NCBI GenBank assembly: GCA_029433525.1
Contig: JAQTIF010000002.1
Span: 682,001-746,000, forward strand
Direction of reading: 5' to 3'
Source: Enterobacteriaceae bacterium ESL0689
Lineage (GTDB): Bacteria; Pseudomonadota; Gammaproteobacteria; Enterobacterales; Enterobacteriaceae
Length of the DNA stretch: 64,000 bases
How positions within the stretch are numbered: the stretch's first letter is position 1; each line of letters begins with the position of its first letter. Below the pieces are notes generated by a model. That model did no database searches and was not told the origin of the DNA. It saw only the letters and a program-made list of their open reading frames with translations. Made by a program: the position numbers and the translations under genes. Of the stretch, positions 26,500-36,710 are shown piece after piece.

Positions 26500-28020
26500 A
26501 TGACCCAGGCGATCATGTTACAGGGCACCGCGTCCGATGTCGGGAAAAGTGTATTAGTCGCCGGGTTATGCCGTATTTTTTATCAGGATGGCCTGCGCAC
26601 CGCGCCATTTAAGTCGCAAAATATGGCGCTTAACTCCGGGATCACTGCCGATGGCAAAGAGATGGGGCGAGCGCAGATTTTCCAGGCCGAGGCGGCGGGG
26701 ATCACCCCGGATGTGCGCATGAACCCGGTGCTGTTAAAACCGACCAGCGACCGTAAAGCCCAGGTGGTGCTGATGGGCGAAGTGGCCTGCGATATGGATG
26801 CGGTCAGTTATCATCAGTATAAACCGCAGCTACGGGAACAGGTTTTGCAGGTCTATAACAGCCTCGCGCAGCAGTATGATGTGCTGGTGCTGGAGGGGGC
26901 GGGCAGCCCGGCCGAGATCAACCTGCGTGATCGCGATATCGTCAATATGGGCATGGCGGAGATGGCGCGCTGCCCGGTGCTGTTGGTGGCCGATATTGAC
27001 CGTGGTGGCGTCTTCGCCGCTATCTACGGCACCCTCGCGCTTCTCCAGCCTGATGAGCGGGCGCGGATCAAAGGAGTGATCATCAATAAATTTCGCGGTG
27101 ATGTCGCGCTCCTGCGTCCGGGTATCGAACAGATTGAAAAGCTGACCGGGGTGTCGGTGCTGGGGGTGATGCCGTGGCTGGAGATCGATCTGGAAGATGA
27201 AGATGGTGTGGCGCTGCAAAACGGCAAATATGCGTCGGGCGAGTCACACGATATTAATATTGCGGTGATCCAGCTCCCGCATATCGCGAATTTTACCGAT
27301 TTCAACGCCCTGGCGGCGCAAGCGGATGTGGGGGTGCGCTATATCCGTCACCCGCAGGAGCTGACAGGCAGTGATTTGCTGATCCTGCCGGGCAGTAAAA
27401 ATACTCTGGGCGATCTCCGCTGGCTGCGTGATAGCGGTATGGCCGAGGCGCTGCTCGCTGCCCACAGCCAGCAGGTGCCGATCATCGGTATTTGTGGTGG
27501 CTATCAGATGCTGGGAAAGCGCATTATTGACGAAGTCGAATCCGGCCTCGGTTGCCAGCCAGGACTGGGATTACTCAATACAATAACCCATTTCGCCCGC
27601 CATAAAATCACCACTCAGGTGGGTGCGCAGATGGCGTCCTCGTTACCGGGCTGGCTGCAGCCGATGTCGGGGATTGAGCTGCAGGGTTATGAGATTCATA
27701 TGGGCAAAACCCAGCGGGCAGCCGATGGTCATCCGGCGCTGTTGTTAAACAAAAAGGGGCAATCGATCGCCGATGGTGCGGTCAGTGATGATGGCCTGGT
27801 GATGGGCACTTATCTGCATGGCCTGTTTGATAATGATACCTTTACCCGCGCACTGGTGAACAGTCTGCGGCAACGCAAGGGATTAGCGCCATTAGTCGTC
27901 ACCACCGATTACGCCACCTATCGCTCGCAGCAGTTTGATCTGTTAGCCACAGCGATGAGAGAACATATTAACATCGACCAGATTTATCACATTATGCGCG
28001 AGCATCGGGAGAGTGCGTGA
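26500..28020 (+). CDS. cbiP: cobyric acid synthase CbiP
   Basis: 506 residues from the ATG at 26500, which has a strong ribosome-binding site (aggaggag) and gives the Salmonella length; the in-frame ATG at 26461 lies inside cbiL. CbiP amidates the b, d, e and g side chains of adenosylcobyrinic diamide. The P-loop-like [17 protein letters not shown] is N-terminal, and the glutamine amidotransferase Cys is residue 332 in [12 protein letters not shown]. The stop overlaps the cobU start. Confidence 0.95.
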   Translation: MTQAIMLQGTASDVGKSVLVAGLCRIFYQDGLRTAPFKSQNMALNSGITADGKEMGRAQIFQAEAAGITPDVRMNPVLLKPTSDRKAQVVLMGEVACDMDAVSYHQYKPQLREQVLQVYNSLAQQYDVLVLEGAGSPAEINLRDRDIVNMGMAEMARCPVLLVADIDRGGVFAAIYGTLALLQPDERARIKGVIINKFRGDVALLRPGIEQIEKLTGVSVLGVMPWLEIDLEDEDGVALQNGKYASGESHDINIAVIQLPHIANFTDFNALAAQADVGVRYIRHPQELTGSDLLILPGSKNTLGDLRWLRDSGMAEALLAAHSQQVPIIGICGGYQMLGKRIIDEVESGLGCQPGLGLLNTITHFARHKITTQVGAQMASSLPGWLQPMSGIELQGYEIHMGKTQRAADGHPALLLNKKGQSIADGAVSDDGLVMGTYLHGLFDNDTFTRALVNSLRQRKGLAPLVVTTDYATYRSQQFDLLATAMREHINIDQIYHIMREHRESA

Positions 28021-28577
28021 TGATTTTAGTGACTGGCGGCGCACGCAGTGGCAAAAGTGGCCATGTTGAACGGCTGGCGGCACAGCATTGTCAGCATGTG
28101 CTGTATATTGCGACCTCGGTTATCAGTGATCAAGAGATGGCGTTGCGCGTTGAGAAACATCGTGCTCAGCGCCCGGCACACTGGCGCACCTGGGAGGGGT
28201 TTCGCAACCTCGCGCAGGTGATCCGCCATCAGCTACGGCCGGGAGAGGGCGTGGTGCTGGAGTGTATCACCACCATGCTGGCTAATCTGCTGTATGAGGC
28301 CAGCGGCGGCGCAGCGCCAGAAGAGATTGATTTCCCGGTTGTCGAAGCGCAGTTACAGCAACAGGTGGATGAGCTGATTGTCGCCTGTCAGCAATCCACT
28401 GCACCTGTCTATATTGTGACCAATGAACTGGGGATGAGCATTACGCCAGAGAACCGCCTGGCACGCCATTTTGTCGATATTTCCGGTCGCGCTAATCAAA
28501 AACTGGCTCAGGCGGCGGAAGAGGTATGGCTGGTGGTGTCCGGGATTGGCGTAAAAATTAAGGGCTGTGATCAATAA
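28020..28577 (+). CDS. cobU: adenosylcobinamide kinase / guanylyltransferase CobU
   Basis: 185 residues. It phosphorylates adenosylcobinamide and transfers GMP to it, giving AdoCbi-GDP for nucleotide-loop assembly. The P-loop [10 protein letters not shown] (residues 6-15) and the [13 protein letters not shown] segment with the GMP-accepting histidine are present. The ATG at 28020 overlaps the cbiP stop; a GTG directly before it is the only other choice. The normal partner gene cobS does not follow. Confidence 0.94.
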   Translation: MILVTGGARSGKSGHVERLAAQHCQHVLYIATSVISDQEMALRVEKHRAQRPAHWRTWEGFRNLAQVIRHQLRPGEGVVLECITTMLANLLYEASGGAAPEEIDFPVVEAQLQQQVDELIVACQQSTAPVYIVTNELGMSITPENRLARHFVDISGRANQKLAQAAEEVWLVVSGIGVKIKGCDQ

Positions 28578-28594
28578 CACCGTCAGGAGATGTG

Positions 28595-29656
28595 ATGGAG
28601 AGTTTAGAGGCACTGGTAGCGGCTATCCGCCCCCTTGATCAGCAAAAAATGCACGCTGCCGCTGGTTATATTGATGGCTTATTAAAGCCACTGAACAGCC
28701 TCGGACGTCTTGAACGTCTGGCTGTCCAGTTATCGGGAATGCCGGGTATCGATCAGCTCGATAATCTGCAAAAAGAGATTATCGTGATGTGTGCCGACCA
28801 CGGTGTCTTTGCTGAAGGGGTGGCGGCGACACCGCAAAAAGTCACCCATATTCAGGCGGAGAATATGCTGAAAGGGCTGACCGGGGTCTGTGTGCTGGCC
28901 CGTCATAGCCAGACGTCGGTATTACCGGTCGATATCGGTATTGATGGTGAACCGATAGCGGGGATGCTGAGCCTCAAACTGGCGCGCGGTAGTGGCAATA
29001 TTGCCCACGGCCCGGCGATGACACGTCAGCAGGCGCAACAGTTACTGCTGGCCAGCGCCGCGCTGGTAAAAAAACGCGCCGCAGAAGGCATTTCTGTATT
29101 TGGCGTCGGTGAGCTGGGTATCGCTAACACCACCCCAGCCTCGGCGTTAATCAGCGTCTTAACCGGCTGTGATCCCCATGAAGTGGTCGGCATCGGTGCC
29201 AATCTGCCGGTTGCACGTCTACAGCATAAGGAAGCCATCGTCAGGCAGGCGATTGCGGTTAACCAGCCCGATAAAACGGATGTGGTTGACGTACTGGCAA
29301 AAGTTGGTGGCTATGATCTGGTGGGGATGACCGGCGTGATCCTCGGTGCTGGAGCCTGTGGTTTACCGGTGGTACTGGATGGGTTTCTTTCTTACGCGGC
29401 GGCGATCGCCGCCTGTCAGTTAGCATCAGCGGTGAAAGATTATTATATACCATCCCATTTCTCGGCAGAAAAAGGGGCGACACGCGCCCTGGCGGCGCTG
29501 GGACTCCAGCCTTTTCTGTATCTTGATTTACGCCTCGGCGAAGGCAGTGGCGCGGCGCTGGCGATGTCGATTATTGGTGCCGCCTGTGCCATGTATTGTC
29601 AGATGGGGTTGCAGACTGACAGTGGTTTTTGCCTGTTGCCGACAGGCAGCAGTTAA
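28595..29656 (+). CDS. cobT: nicotinate-nucleotide:dimethylbenzimidazole phosphoribosyltransferase CobT
   Basis: 353 residues. It activates the lower ligand by making alpha-ribazole 5'-phosphate from dimethylbenzimidazole and nicotinate mononucleotide. The catalytic Glu is residue 316 in [26 protein letters not shown] and [12 protein letters not shown] are typical N-terminal blocks. It follows cobU by 17 bp with a ribosome-binding site (caggagatg). It ends the operon: 370 bp without a gene come next. Confidence 0.95.
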   Translation: MESLEALVAAIRPLDQQKMHAAAGYIDGLLKPLNSLGRLERLAVQLSGMPGIDQLDNLQKEIIVMCADHGVFAEGVAATPQKVTHIQAENMLKGLTGVCVLARHSQTSVLPVDIGIDGEPIAGMLSLKLARGSGNIAHGPAMTRQQAQQLLLASAALVKKRAAEGISVFGVGELGIANTTPASALISVLTGCDPHEVVGIGANLPVARLQHKEAIVRQAIAVNQPDKTDVVDVLAKVGGYDLVGMTGVILGAGACGLPVVLDGFLSYAAAIAACQLASAVKDYYIPSHFSAEKGATRALAALGLQPFLYLDLRLGEGSGAALAMSIIGAACAMYCQMGLQTDSGFCLLPTGSS

Positions 29657-30028
29657 AATATTAAGCGATCGGTTATATTTTATATATCGCTAAGAGAATA
29701 ACCTGATTCGCGAAAATAAAAGATAGGTCAATGCGTAAAAAAAATGACAGAAACGGTTTGTGATCACTGGCGTAATAATATTGCGGCAGCGGTGAGCAAT
29801 CAGCATATTTCCTGTTCAGCGTGTCATATAACGGACAAAAAACGGTGATCCATAAGGGTGTAATAAGGGATTGCAGTAAAAATTTACCGATGACTCACCT
29901 GCTGTTTTTCTTTTATCCGAACAGCAACATAGTAAGACATATTCCCTCCTAAGGGTAATGGTTTCTGACGCCGAATACTTTTATACTCCTGATATCTTTT
30001 CACGTCTTAAGTTTAAGCTGGAGAACAC
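29657..30028 (+). promoter_or_regulatory. end of cobalamin operon and fdnG upstream region
   Basis: 372 bp without a gene. A weak inverted repeat (agcgat at 29664-29669 with atcgct at 29686-29691) follows cobT but has no T tract. A NarL-type heptamer TACTCCT is at 29984-29990. A ribosome-binding site (ctggag) precedes the fdnG start. E. coli fdnG is controlled by FNR and NarL; I find no good FNR box (TTGAT-N4-ATCAA), so anaerobic control is only assumed. Confidence 0.4.
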
Positions 30029-33000
30029 ATGGATCTTAACCGGAGGCAGTTTTTTCGGATCTGCGCAGGAAGTATGGCAGGCACAACAGCAGCATCTCTT
30101 GGGTTTTTGACCTCTTTTTCTGCTCAGGCAGGCATACGTCAATATAAACTCCTGAAAGCCAAAGAAACACGTAACAACTGTACCTATTGTTCAGTGGGTT
30201 GCGGTATTCTGATGTACAGCTTCGGTGATGCGGCGAAGAATGTCCGGGAAAACATCTATCATATTGAAGGTGACCCTGATCATCCGGTAAGCCGTGGTTC
30301 TTTATGCCCGAAAGGGGCAGGTGTTCTCGATTATATCCATAGCCAGAATCGGTTAAAATACCCGGAATACCGTGCACCGGGATCAGATAAATGGATACGT
30401 ATTAGCTGGGACGAAGCGATTAATCGTATTGCGCGGTTAATGAAAGATGACCGTGACGCCAATTTTATTGAAAAAAATGCTCAGGGCGTGACGGTCAACC
30501 GCTGGACGACCACCGGTATGTTGTGTTCTTCTGCCGCCAGTAATGAAACCGGCATCCTGGATGGAAAATTTAGCCGTGGGCTGGGCATGGTTGCCATTGA
30601 CTGCCAGGCGCGGTTGTGTCACGGCCCGACGGTTGCCGCGCTGGCACCCACCTTTGGCCGTGGGGCGATGACCAATAACTGGGTCGATATTAAAAATGCC
30701 AATGTCATTCTGATCATGGGCGGTAATGCCGCCGAAGCGCACCCGGTTGGTTTCAAGTGGGTGGTGGAAGCGCAAACCAAAAATAACGCGACAGTGATTG
30801 TGGTCGATCCCCGTTTTAACCGTAGCGCCAGCGTCGCCGATCTGTATGCGCCGATACGGGCAGGCTCGGACGCGGCGTTTTTACTGGGGGTGATCCATTA
30901 TCTGATCGAACATGACCAGATACAGCATGACTATGTACGTCACTACACCAATGCCAGTTTACTGATCCGTGATGATTATCAGTTTAATGACGGTTTATTT
31001 AGCGGCTATGATGCGGAAAAACGGCAATATGATAAATCGAGCTGGTTATATCAGAAAGATGAGCAAGGGCATGCCTTGCGCGATGAAACCCTCAGCCATC
31101 CGCGCTGCGTCTGGAATCTGCTGAAAAGCCATGTCGCACGCTATACCCCGGAAATGGTCAGCCGTCTGTGTGGCACCCAGGTCGCTGATTTTACCCGCAT
31201 TTGCCAGATCCTCGCGGGCACCAGTGCGCCGGATCGTACCGCGACGATTCTGTATGCGCTGGGCTGGACACACCATACGGCTGGTGCGCAGATCATCCGT
31301 GCCGCCGCGATGTTACAGCTATTACTGGGCAATATTGGTATGGCCGGTGGCGGCGTTAACGCGCTGCGCGGTCACTCGAATATTCAGGGCTACACCGACC
31401 TCGGGCTGCTCTCCACCAATCTGCCTGGCTATATGCCATTACCGTCAGAAAAACAGCCGGACTATCAGACTTATATTAAGCAAATTACCCCTCTTGCGCT
31501 GGGCGCGAGCGAAGTCAACTACTGGCAGCATACGCCCGCGTTTTTCGTCAGTATGATGAAAAGCTTCTGGGGTGAGCACGCGACAGCCGACAATAACTGG
31601 GGTTACGACTGGCTACCGAAATGGGATCGCCTGTACGATGTGATGACCCAGGCGCAATTGATGCTGGAAGGCAAGATGAACGGCTATATTGTTCAGGGTT
31701 TCAACCCACTGGCCGCCTTCCCGGATAAAAATAAATCCTCCCGTGCGCTGGCACGACTGAAATACATGGTGGTCATTGATCCGCTGCTCACCGAGTCATC
31801 GAACTTCTGGCAGCATCATGGCGAGATGAATGACGTGAAACCGGAAGATATCCAGACCGAGGTTTTCCGTCTGCCCTGCTCCTGTTTTGCTGAAGAAGAT
31901 GGCTCGATTGCCAATTCCGGACGCTGGCTACAATGGCACTGGGCCGCAGCCGAGCCGCCGGGAGAAGCGTTACATGATGGGGAAATCCTTGGCCGCCTGT
32001 TGATGCGCCTGCGCGAGCTGTATCAGCAAGAGGGGGGCGCCAATCCTGCGCCTTTGCTGAATATCGCCTGGAATTATAAAAATCCTTATGATCCGCATCC
32101 CGAAGAGATAGCGCGTGAAGCCAACGGTCAGGCGCTCGCCGATCTCTATGATGATAAAGGGCAACTGATCGCGAAGAAAGGCCAGCAACTGAGTAGCTTC
32201 TCACAATTACGCAGTGACGGCACCACCAGCAGTTTCTGTTGGGTCTATTGCGGATGCTGGACGGAGCAGGGAAATCAGATGGCTAACCGTGATAACAGCG
32301 ATCCTTATGGTCTCGGCTGTACCCCCGGCTGGGCCTGGTCATGGCCGGCGAATCGTCGTATCCTTTATAATCGCGCCTCGGCGGATCCTGCCGGTAAACC
32401 CTGGGATATGAAGCGGGCGTTATTACACTGGGATGGCAGCAAATGGCAGGGCGTGGATATCGCCGATTACAGCCAGGCGGCACCGGACAGCAATGTGGGG
32501 CCTTTTATCATGAATCCGGAAGGCGTCGCGCGTCTGTTCTCGATTGATAAAATGAATGACGGACCATTCCCGGAACATTATGAACCGGTTGAATCGCCCA
32601 TCGGCACCAATCCACTGCATCCGGAGGTGGTCTCCAGCCCCGTGGCACGGATTTACCATGACGATATAGCGAATATGGGAACGGCAGAAGGTTTTCCGTA
32701 TGTCGCGACCACCTATTCGATTACCGAATTATTCCGCCACTGGACAAAACATGCGCGACTGAATGCCATTGCTCAGCCGGAACAATTTATTGAAATTGGT
32801 GAAACACTTGCGAACAAAAAAGGAATTGCCGCAGGTGATATAGTTAAAGTGATATCAAAACGTGGCTTTATTAAAGCAAAAGCAGTAGTAACAAAACGTT
32901 TACAAACGTTGGTAATCGATGGCAAGCAGATTGAAACTGTTGGGATCCCTTGCCACTGGGGTTTTGAAGGGGCAACACGAAAAGGCTTTCTGGCCAATAC

Positions 33001-33082
33001 GCTGACGCCATCAGTCGGTGATGCCAATTCACAAACACCAGAATATAAAGCATTTCTGGTTAATATTGAGCGGGTGTCGTAA
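30029..33082 (+). CDS. fdnG: formate dehydrogenase-N catalytic subunit, cysteine variant
   Basis: 1017 residues, full length in one frame. It oxidises formate at a bis-MGD molybdenum centre in the periplasm and passes electrons to FdnH. The twin-arginine signal LNRRQFFRICAG shows Tat export. The [4Fe-4S] cysteines are C51, C54, C58 and C93. In E. coli FdnG and FdoG residue 196 is selenocysteine (UGA) in the VUHGPTV motif; here the codon at 30617-30619 is TGT, giving LCHGPTV with Cys197. No UGA-decoding element is therefore needed. Cys variants of formate dehydrogenases are generally slower than selenoenzymes but less dependent on selenium. The following subunits resemble FdnH and FdnI more than FdoH and FdoI. 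Confidence 0.95.
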   Translation: MDLNRRQFFRICAGSMAGTTAASLGFLTSFSAQAGIRQYKLLKAKETRNNCTYCSVGCGILMYSFGDAAKNVRENIYHIEGDPDHPVSRGSLCPKGAGVLDYIHSQNRLKYPEYRAPGSDKWIRISWDEAINRIARLMKDDRDANFIEKNAQGVTVNRWTTTGMLCSSAASNETGILDGKFSRGLGMVAIDCQARLCHGPTVAALAPTFGRGAMTNNWVDIKNANVILIMGGNAAEAHPVGFKWVVEAQTKNNATVIVVDPRFNRSASVADLYAPIRAGSDAAFLLGVIHYLIEHDQIQHDYVRHYTNASLLIRDDYQFNDGLFSGYDAEKRQYDKSSWLYQKDEQGHALRDETLSHPRCVWNLLKSHVARYTPEMVSRLCGTQVADFTRICQILAGTSAPDRTATILYALGWTHHTAGAQIIRAAAMLQLLLGNIGMAGGGVNALRGHSNIQGYTDLGLLSTNLPGYMPLPSEKQPDYQTYIKQITPLALGASEVNYWQHTPAFFVSMMKSFWGEHATADNNWGYDWLPKWDRLYDVMTQAQLMLEGKMNGYIVQGFNPLAAFPDKNKSSRALARLKYMVVIDPLLTESSNFWQHHGEMNDVKPEDIQTEVFRLPCSCFAEEDGSIANSGRWLQWHWAAAEPPGEALHDGEILGRLLMRLRELYQQEGGANPAPLLNIAWNYKNPYDPHPEEIAREANGQALADLYDDKGQLIAKKGQQLSSFSQLRSDGTTSSFCWVYCGCWTEQGNQMANRDNSDPYGLGCTPGWAWSWPANRRILYNRASADPAGKPWDMKRALLHWDGSKWQGVDIADYSQAAPDSNVGPFIMNPEGVARLFSIDKMNDGPFPEHYEPVESPIGTNPLHPEVVSSPVARIYHDDIANMGTAEGFPYVATTYSITELFRHWTKHARLNAIAQPEQFIEIGETLANKKGIAAGDIVKVISKRGFIKAKAVVTKRLQTLVIDGKQIETVGIPCHWGFEGATRKGFLANTLTPSVGDANSQTPEYKAFLVNIERVS

Positions 33083-33094
33083 GGGAAATAATTC

Positions 33095-33982
33095 ATGTCT
33101 ATGCAATCACAAGATATCATCAAACGTTCAGCGACGAATAAGATGACTCCCCCGCCACATGCGCGGGATTTTCGGGAAGAAGTAGCCAAACTGATTGATG
33201 TGACAATCTGTATCGGTTGTAAGGCATGTCAGGTAGCCTGCTCTGAATGGAATGATATCCGTGACGAAGTGGGAACTTGTCACGGTGTTTATGACAATCC
33301 CACCGATCTAAGCGCGAAAGCATGGACGGTCATGCGTTTTAGCGAAACCACGCAAAATGACAAATTTGAGTGGCTGATTCGTAAAGATGGCTGTATGCAC
33401 TGCGCAGACCCGGGCTGTCTGAAAGCGTGCCCCTCTGCCGGGGCGATCATTCAGTATGCCAATGGTATTGTCGATTTTCAGTCTGAGAACTGCATTGGCT
33501 GTGGTTACTGTATTGCCGGTTGTCCGTTTAATATTCCACGCCTGAATCCGGAAGACAATCGGGTATATAAATGTACCCTTTGCGTTGACCGGGTGACCGT
33601 TGGACAGGAGCCCGCTTGTGTGAAAACCTGCCCCACCGGGGCGATTCAGTTTGGCACCAAAAAAGAGATGCTGGGTATCGCACAAACACGGGTAGAACAG
33701 CTTAAAAAACGCGGTTATGACCACGCCGGGCTTTACAATCCTCAGGAAGTGGGGGGGACGCATGTTATGTATGTGCTCCACCATGCCGATCAGCCTGAGT
33801 TATATCATAACCTTCCGGCTGAGCCCCACATTGCCACGCCAGTTAATCTCTGGAAGGGCATTCTTAAACCGCTGTCTGCCGCCGGATTTATTGCCACCTT
33901 TGCCGGGCTTCTCTTCCATTATGTGGGTATAGGGCCAAATAAAGAAACGAGCGATGAGGAAGAGGAGGACTCTCATGAGTAA
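33095..33982 (+). CDS. fdnH: formate dehydrogenase-N iron-sulfur subunit
   Basis: 295 residues. It carries four [4Fe-4S] clusters in ferredoxin-type motifs ([39 protein letters not shown]...ACVKTC) and relays electrons from FdnG to the haems of FdnI. One C-terminal transmembrane helix (about residues 255-275, [14 protein letters not shown]) anchors it to the inner membrane, followed by an acidic tail. The PSAGAIIQ and CPFNIPR stretches and the GIGPNKE end match FdnH rather than FdoH. It overlaps fdnI by 8 bp. Confidence 0.95.
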   Translation: MSMQSQDIIKRSATNKMTPPPHARDFREEVAKLIDVTICIGCKACQVACSEWNDIRDEVGTCHGVYDNPTDLSAKAWTVMRFSETTQNDKFEWLIRKDGCMHCADPGCLKACPSAGAIIQYANGIVDFQSENCIGCGYCIAGCPFNIPRLNPEDNRVYKCTLCVDRVTVGQEPACVKTCPTGAIQFGTKKEMLGIAQTRVEQLKKRGYDHAGLYNPQEVGGTHVMYVLHHADQPELYHNLPAEPHIATPVNLWKGILKPLSAAGFIATFAGLLFHYVGIGPNKETSDEEEEDSHE

Positions 33983-34625
33983 GCGCAAAATGATCCTGCG
34001 AACAAAATTTATTGATCGCGCCTGTCACTGGACGGTCGTTATCTGCTTCTTTCTGGTGTCGTTATCCGGCATCGCCCTGTTCTTTCCCACCTTACAATGG
34101 CTGACCGAAACCTTTGGTACGCCGCAGATGGGGCGGATTTTACATCCGTTCTTTGGGGTGCTGATTTTTGTGGTGCTGATGTTTATGTTTGTGCGCTTCG
34201 TCCATCACAATATCCCGGATAAACAGGATATTCCGTGGGTGAAAGGGATTATCGAAGTACTGAAAGGGAATGAGCATAAAGTTGCCTATGTCGGAAAATA
34301 TAATGCCGGGCAGAAAATGATGTTCTGGAGCATCATGAGCCTGATTCTGGTATTACTGGCGACCGGGATTATCATCTGGCGGCCTTACTTTGCCCATTAC
34401 TTCCCGGTGCCGGTTATTCGCTGGTGCTTGTTAATTCATGCCACGGCGGCCATCGTATTGATGCATGCCATCCTGGTACATATGTATATGGCTTTCTGGG
34501 TCAGGGGATCGATAAAAGGCATGGTCGAAGGGATTGTCAGCCGTCGCTGGGCGAAGAAACACCATCCACGCTGGTATAAAGAGATCGAGACCACGGAAAA
34601 TGGCGAAAGTAAAGAAAGCGCATAA
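33975..34625 (+). CDS. fdnI: formate dehydrogenase-N cytochrome b556 subunit
   Basis: 216 residues from the ATG at 33975, the normal FdnI length; an in-frame ATG at 33954 would add seven arginine-rich residues. Four transmembrane helices hold two b-type haems and the menaquinone site. Conserved histidines stand in [24 protein letters not shown] and [14 protein letters not shown]. The protein completes the proton-motive formate to menaquinone loop. Rho-independent termination follows 17 bp after the stop. Confidence 0.95.
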   Translation: MSKRKMILRTKFIDRACHWTVVICFFLVSLSGIALFFPTLQWLTETFGTPQMGRILHPFFGVLIFVVLMFMFVRFVHHNIPDKQDIPWVKGIIEVLKGNEHKVAYVGKYNAGQKMMFWSIMSLILVLLATGIIIWRPYFAHYFPVPVIRWCLLIHATAAIVLMHAILVHMYMAFWVRGSIKGMVEGIVSRRWAKKHHPRWYKEIETTENGESKESA

Positions 34626-34641
34626 TACGCGGTGAAGGCGA

Positions 34642-34678
34642 AAAGCGGTAGCGGGTGAGAACCTCTACCGCTTTTTTT
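34642..34678 (+). terminator. rho-independent terminator of fdnGHI
   Basis: A 10-bp stem (aaagcggtag at 34642-34651 and ctaccgcttt at 34665-34674) is followed by a T7 tract (34672-34678). The same T tract, read on the minus strand, continues the frame of the immunity-gene stub to its right. Confidence 0.88.
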
Positions 34679-34743
34679 GTGTCAGGCGCTAACGGCGTGC
34701 TGGTGCCATCACAGGCCACCAGCAGCAGGGTCAGACGATTCAT
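34679..34743 (-). pseudogene. 5' stub of an immunity gene (inverted cassette)
   Basis: On the minus strand a start codon 4 bp after the immunity gene below opens MNRLTLLLVACDGTSTPLAP, the immunity-type signal peptide with lipobox, resembling the start of paralogue D. The match ends at the fdn terminator. This marks the exact junction between the T6SS cassette and the formate operon. Confidence 0.7.
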
Positions 34744-34747
34744 GTGC

Positions 34748-35303
34748 TTATGCTTCGCCCATAAACTTCCAGTCCACATGCTGGTCTTCCAGCAGCCATT
34801 TGGTTTTAAACGGCCACGGGCGATGGATGACTTTGACGACCCGGTCGGTGGGCATGATTTGCCCTTCGCGAAAGTAGCGCGTTTCTTCTTTACTGACGCC
34901 CACATTCGGTATCCAGGCAATTTTCCAGTAACCACTTTTCGGGCAGGGTTCGCCGGTGCGGCACAGGATGCGGGGAGCGCTGTTGCTGGCGAAGTCTGGC
35001 GAGCTGGGTAACGGCCTGCCGGTTTGTGGATTCAGTCGCCTGGCTTTGGCCAGGTCGAAGATCAGTCTGTCGCTGGGTTTTGGGGGTTCGACATTGGCTT
35101 TATACTCCTCCACCCACTGCAGTTTGCCATCCCAGGCCGGAAGCGGCGCGGGCGGCAGCGGGACGATTTCATTGATTTCCGGGACTTTGGGGTGGACGTA
35201 GGAATACCTTGACAACACATCACCAATGGCTTTATAGCGACGGGAACGTTCTTCATCTTTTTGCTGAACCCGATCGCCGAGTCGAATCGTTGTTTCCAGA
35301 CCA
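34748..35303 (-). pseudogene. 3' part of a Sel1 immunity gene (inverted cassette)
   Basis: The conserved C-terminal module (VPEINEIVPLPPAPLPAWDG, CPKSGYWKIAW, REGQIMPTDR) is complete and nearly identical in DNA to the paralogues at 1.3-14.0 kb, except for small changes such as LVDLANAKQ to IFDLAKARR. The frame stays open upstream through QQKDEERSRRYKAIG and a divergent GLETTIRLGD stretch until the IS256-type element at 35304. The signal peptide and Sel1 repeats are lost, so it is a pseudogene. Confidence 0.8.
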
Positions 35304-35787
35304 GACCCTGTAAATCATTCTGTGTAACTGCCACCGTATTACCGTATTAAAGGTGCCCGCTCAGGCGATCACCAAACTCAATAATAAAACGACTCATTGC
35401 CAGTCGCCAGTTCTGGATCGGCATACTCCATTTATTTGTGGGTATTTCTCATCCCATTCGCTGGCAAACTTATCCAGTGCCATCAGTGCCGCTTCCTCTG
35501 TGGCGGCCTGATACACCGCTTTCAGGCCACCGGTAACAGCTTTGTAGTCCTTCCACGACACATATTTCAGACTGTTGCGTACCATGTGAATGATGCTCAA
35601 CTGGACATGGGTCTGCGGGTAAACACTGTTGATGGCATCCGGAAAGCCCTTCAGGCCGTCCACACAGGCAATCAGGATATCCTGAAGTCCCCGGTTTTTC
35701 AGCTCTGTCAGGACACTGAGCTAGAATTTTGCCCCTTCGTTTTCAGCCAGCCACATTCCCGGCAGTTCCTTATGACCTGAGGTATTA

Positions 35788-36710
35788 GGCTGTGTCCCTT
35801 AACCTAACAACCGCCTTAAAAACAACCTGATTGCCCCCAGTTTTAGCATGCTCAGATAGTTTCTGGCTGTTTTTTCTGAGCGCGTGGCTATTCGACGGTT
35901 TTCTTTCAGTATTGCAAAGCAGCGTTCCACCACATTGCGCTTTTTATATAACTGACGATCCAGTGTTCGACGACCATCACGACTTGCTTTTTCGTTTGAT
36001 TTGAAAGGAATAACTGCCTTTATTCCCTTCGTTTTTAAATAAATACGAAGATTACCGCCTGAGTATCCTTTATCCGCCAGCACAGCTTTGGGGCGCGACT
36101 TCAGACAACCACTTTTTCGAATAACACCGATTTGTCTGAGTAAGGGTTTTGCGTACTGACTTTCGTGAGCCTGCCCACCGCTCAGGCAGAAACTTAAGGG
36201 TAATCCTGTACCATCTGTTGCCAGATGGATTTTGGTGCCAAAGCCGCCGCGTGAGCGACCCAGCCCATGGTCATCTGAGTCATCGGGATATTTTTTTTTG
36301 CACCCGCAGCCGCTTTCAGGGCCCTGATGTTACTTCCGTCAAGTGCGATGACATCTCAGTCAATCAACGATTTTTCATCAAGTATCTGAAGTAATTTATT
36401 GAAAATACTGTTCATTACGCCACTTTTTGACCACCGGTTAAAACGGTTATATATCGTTTTCCAGCAGCCGTAACGTTCAGGTAAATCCCGCCATGGGGCA
36501 CCGGAACAAAGGATCCAGAATATGCCATTCATGACGTGTCTGTGAGAAAAATAAGGGCGTCCCCCTCTGGAAGAGGCTTTTTCAGGTGGCAGCATGGGAG
36601 AGATCAGTGCCCACGCCTCATCCGGGAAATCGTAGCGAGCCATATCTAAAGGACTTTCTATAAGTGAGACAGATACCAGATGGTACAAAAAATAGTTACG
36701 GGACACACCC
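35788..36710 (-). mobile_element. IS5-family (IS427-like) insertion sequence, 923 bp
   Basis: The ends are ggctgtgtccc at 35788 and gggtgtgtccc on the minus strand at 36710, inverted repeats differing at one position in the first 11. Both sides are flanked by TA (35786-35787 and 36711-36712), and removing the element plus one TA restores the IS256 reading ALGINTSG. A 2-bp TA duplication and this size fit the IS427 group of IS5. Confidence 0.9.
35799..36643 (-). pseudogene. IS5-family transposase, orfA/orfB, with nonsense codon
   Basis: The reading starts MARYDFPDEAWALISPMLPP at 36643. It contains GAPWRDLPERYG and the DDE-type residues in IALDGSN, AVLADKGYSGG and RNVVERCFAILKENRR. A tryptophan codon after KSLID is TGA (near 36357), and orfB is in the -1 frame relative to orfA across an A9 run (minus strand; plus-strand T9 at about 36291-36299). 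The frame change at an A tract is the normal way this group makes the full transposase, whereas the TGA is probably inactivating. Confidence 0.8.

Noticed and set aside
30610..30680. Bacterial SECIS-like hairpin after the FdnG active-site codon
   Set aside because: The codon is TGT, not TGA, so there is nothing to recode; any hairpin here is not evidence of selenocysteine insertion.
36291..36299. T9 (A9 on coding strand) in the IS5-type transposase as a disabling frameshift
   Set aside because: Frame changes at A tracts between orfA and orfB are the normal expression mode in this IS group; I count only the UGA codon as probably disabling.
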